Shown here in pieces: positions 63,020 to 64,000 of a stretch of DNA of 64,000 nucleotides. The stretch is from assembly GCA_022842325.1 (NCBI GenBank), contig JALHPU010000002.1, positions 1 through 64,000 of the forward strand, written 5' to 3'. Every line of letters starts with the position of its first letter. Within the stretch, counting starts at the first letter, position 1. The stretch comes from Sulfuritalea sp. Lineage in GTDB: Bacteria > Pseudomonadota > Gammaproteobacteria > Burkholderiales > Rhodocyclaceae. Under the pieces are notes generated by a model. It searched no databases. It had not been told where the DNA came from and saw only the letters and a list, made by a program, of their open reading frames with translations. The translations under genes and the position numbers were made by a program.

Positions 63020-64000
63020 AGATCGCCGTTATCGGCGCCGGCATCTCCGGCCTGGCCAGCGCCTGGCTGCTCAATCAGCACCATGCAGTCACCCTGTTCG
63101 AAGCGGGCGATTACATCGGCGGCCACACCCATACCGTCGATGTCGCGCTGGACGGCAGCACTTTCCCGGTGGACACCGGCTTCCTGGTGTTCAACCACCG
63201 CACCTATCCGAACCTGACCGCGCTGTTCCGCGAACTGAAGGTCGACACCGTCGCCAGCGACATGTCCTTCGCCGTGAGCATGGCGGAACCGGACCTCGAA
63301 TGGGCCGGCTCCAGCCTGGCGACGCTGTTCGCGCAAAAGCGCAACCTGTCGCGGCCGGGCTTCTGGCGCATGCTGCAGGACACGCTGCGCTTCAACCGCG
63401 AGACCGCCACTGCGCTGCCCGCGCTGTTATCTGAATTGACCCTGGGCGACTACCTGACACGCGAGCGCTACAGCGCCGAATTCCGCGACTGGTATTTGCT
63501 GCCGATGGCGGCGGCAATCTGGTCCTGCCCGACGCAGGCCATGCTCGACTATCCGCTGACCACCTTCGTCCGCTTCGCCCGCAACCACGGCCTGCTGCAG
63601 ATTTTCGACCGGCCGCAATGGCAGACGGTCAAGGGCGGCGGCCGCCAGTATGTCCAACGCATCGTTGCGGAACTCGAAGACGTGCGCCTGGCGACGCCGG
63701 TGAAATCGGTGCTGCGCGACGCCGACGGCGTCTGGCTGGGCCTGCCCGGCGGCGACTGCGAACGCTTCGACGAAGTCGTGCTGGCCTGCCACAGCGACCA
63801 GGCGCTGGGCCTGCTCGGCGCGGCAGCGAGCGCCGCCGAACGCCGCATCCTCGGCGCCATCCGCTACCAGTCCAACCGCGCGGTGCTGCATACCGACCGC
63901 CGCCTGTTGCCGCGCGACCCGCGCACCTGGTCGGCGTGGAACTACATGGCCGGCGCCCACAACGAGGGCGAGCGGCCGGTCAGCGTCTCCTACCTGATCA
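63016..64000 (+). CDS. FAD-dependent oxidoreductase (COG2907), N-terminal part, cut by window edge
   Basis: The first 328 residues of a flavoprotein; no stop before the window end. The FAD-binding motif is VIGAGISGLASAW (5-17) with FEAGDYIGGHTHTV and DTGFLVFNHRTYPN. Such proteins are related to amine oxidases and protoporphyrinogen oxidases, and their genes usually stand next to DUF1365 and cyclopropane-fatty-acid-synthase-like genes involved in lipid modification. Its location behind the B12-sensor gene fits a light-induced lipid-protection set. Confidence 0.88.
   Translation, partial: MKIAVIGAGISGLASAWLLNQHHAVTLFEAGDYIGGHTHTVDVALDGSTFPVDTGFLVFNHRTYPNLTALFRELKVDTVASDMSFAVSMAEPDLEWAGSSLATLFAQKRNLSRPGFWRMLQDTLRFNRETATALPALLSELTLGDYLTRERYSAEFRDWYLLPMAAAIWSCPTQAMLDYPLTTFVRFARNHGLLQIFDRPQWQTVKGGGRQYVQRIVAELEDVRLATPVKSVLRDADGVWLGLPGGDCERFDEVVLACHSDQALGLLGAAASAAERRILGAIRYQSNRAVLHTDRRLLPRDPRTWSAWNYMAGAHNEGERPVSVSYLI

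Overview
The window reads as chromosomal DNA of a high-GC, facultatively anaerobic betaproteobacterium, most like the Rhodocyclales/Sterolibacteriaceae. The reasons are the gene orders def-fmt-rsmB-DUF4390-ntrYX-trkAH and lysM-dprA-smg-topB, protein sequences close to beta/gammaproteobacterial families, and a metabolism that combines respiratory formate dehydrogenase, O2-independent ubiquinone synthesis and peroxide defence. The placement is inferred from gene content; no database was searched. There are no rRNA genes, CRISPR arrays, transposases or phage genes. One tRNA gene is present.

Layout. 1-8.6 kb: a selenocysteine-containing, Tat-exported formate dehydrogenase operon (fdoGHI, then fdhE cut by the window edge) facing a two-component pair. 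The operon has a near-consensus sigma-54 promoter and upstream GGACAA repeats, so the pair probably controls it. 8.8-20.2 kb: housekeeping genes (dsbC, a UbiH-family hydroxylase, tRNA-Met, an AsmA protein, a ROK sugar kinase, a MOSC protein, an MFS transporter, priA, hemE). 20.3-32.8 kb: one long minus-strand block, def-fmt-radical SAM-rsmB-DUF4390-ntrY-ntrX-trkA-trkH-trkH. 32.9-42.7 kb: plus-strand lysM-dprA-smg-topB-DUF924, then pqiA-pqiA-pqiB-pqiC. 42.7-44.8 kb: three poorly known membrane or secreted proteins. 45-49.4 kb: rhlE, rubredoxin and ubiU-ubiV-ubiT behind an FNR-type promoter. 49.4-55 kb: DUF3501, a CCG-domain Fe-S protein, rubrerythrin, OxyR, GNAT, a hydrolase and a self-regulated TetR protein. 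55-60.5 kb: a degenerate sensor kinase, a two-domain kinase, dgkA and terC with a yybP-ykoY riboswitch. 60.5-64 kb: a B12/light-sensor-type MerR regulator facing a glutathione peroxidase, folE2 and a COG2907 flavoprotein.

The least expected observation is a family of short palindromic repeats. A ~47-50 bp unit with conserved flanks and a covarying hairpin lies between genes at 28.1 and 46.5 kb. It also lies inside two unrelated genes, the response regulator (6391-6440) and priA (18327-18373). There it keeps the same reading frame and encodes the same kind of linker peptide (PSA-x-DT ... ITP). A neighbouring module of the 46.5 kb copy sits in frame inside the ROK kinase (14101-14137, 35 of 37 bases identical). 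This behaviour resembles the Rickettsia palindromic elements that invade reading frames. A second, longer three-hairpin repeat occurs at 28.0 and 35.2 kb.

Several control regions can be read directly: sigma-54 plus enhancer (fdo), bacterial SECIS (fdoG), class II FNR promoter (ubiU), TetR operator filling a promoter spacer (tetR), divergent LitR/CarH-like promoters with operators (60.5-61.5 kb), and a Mn2+ riboswitch with two mutually exclusive downstream hairpins (terC).
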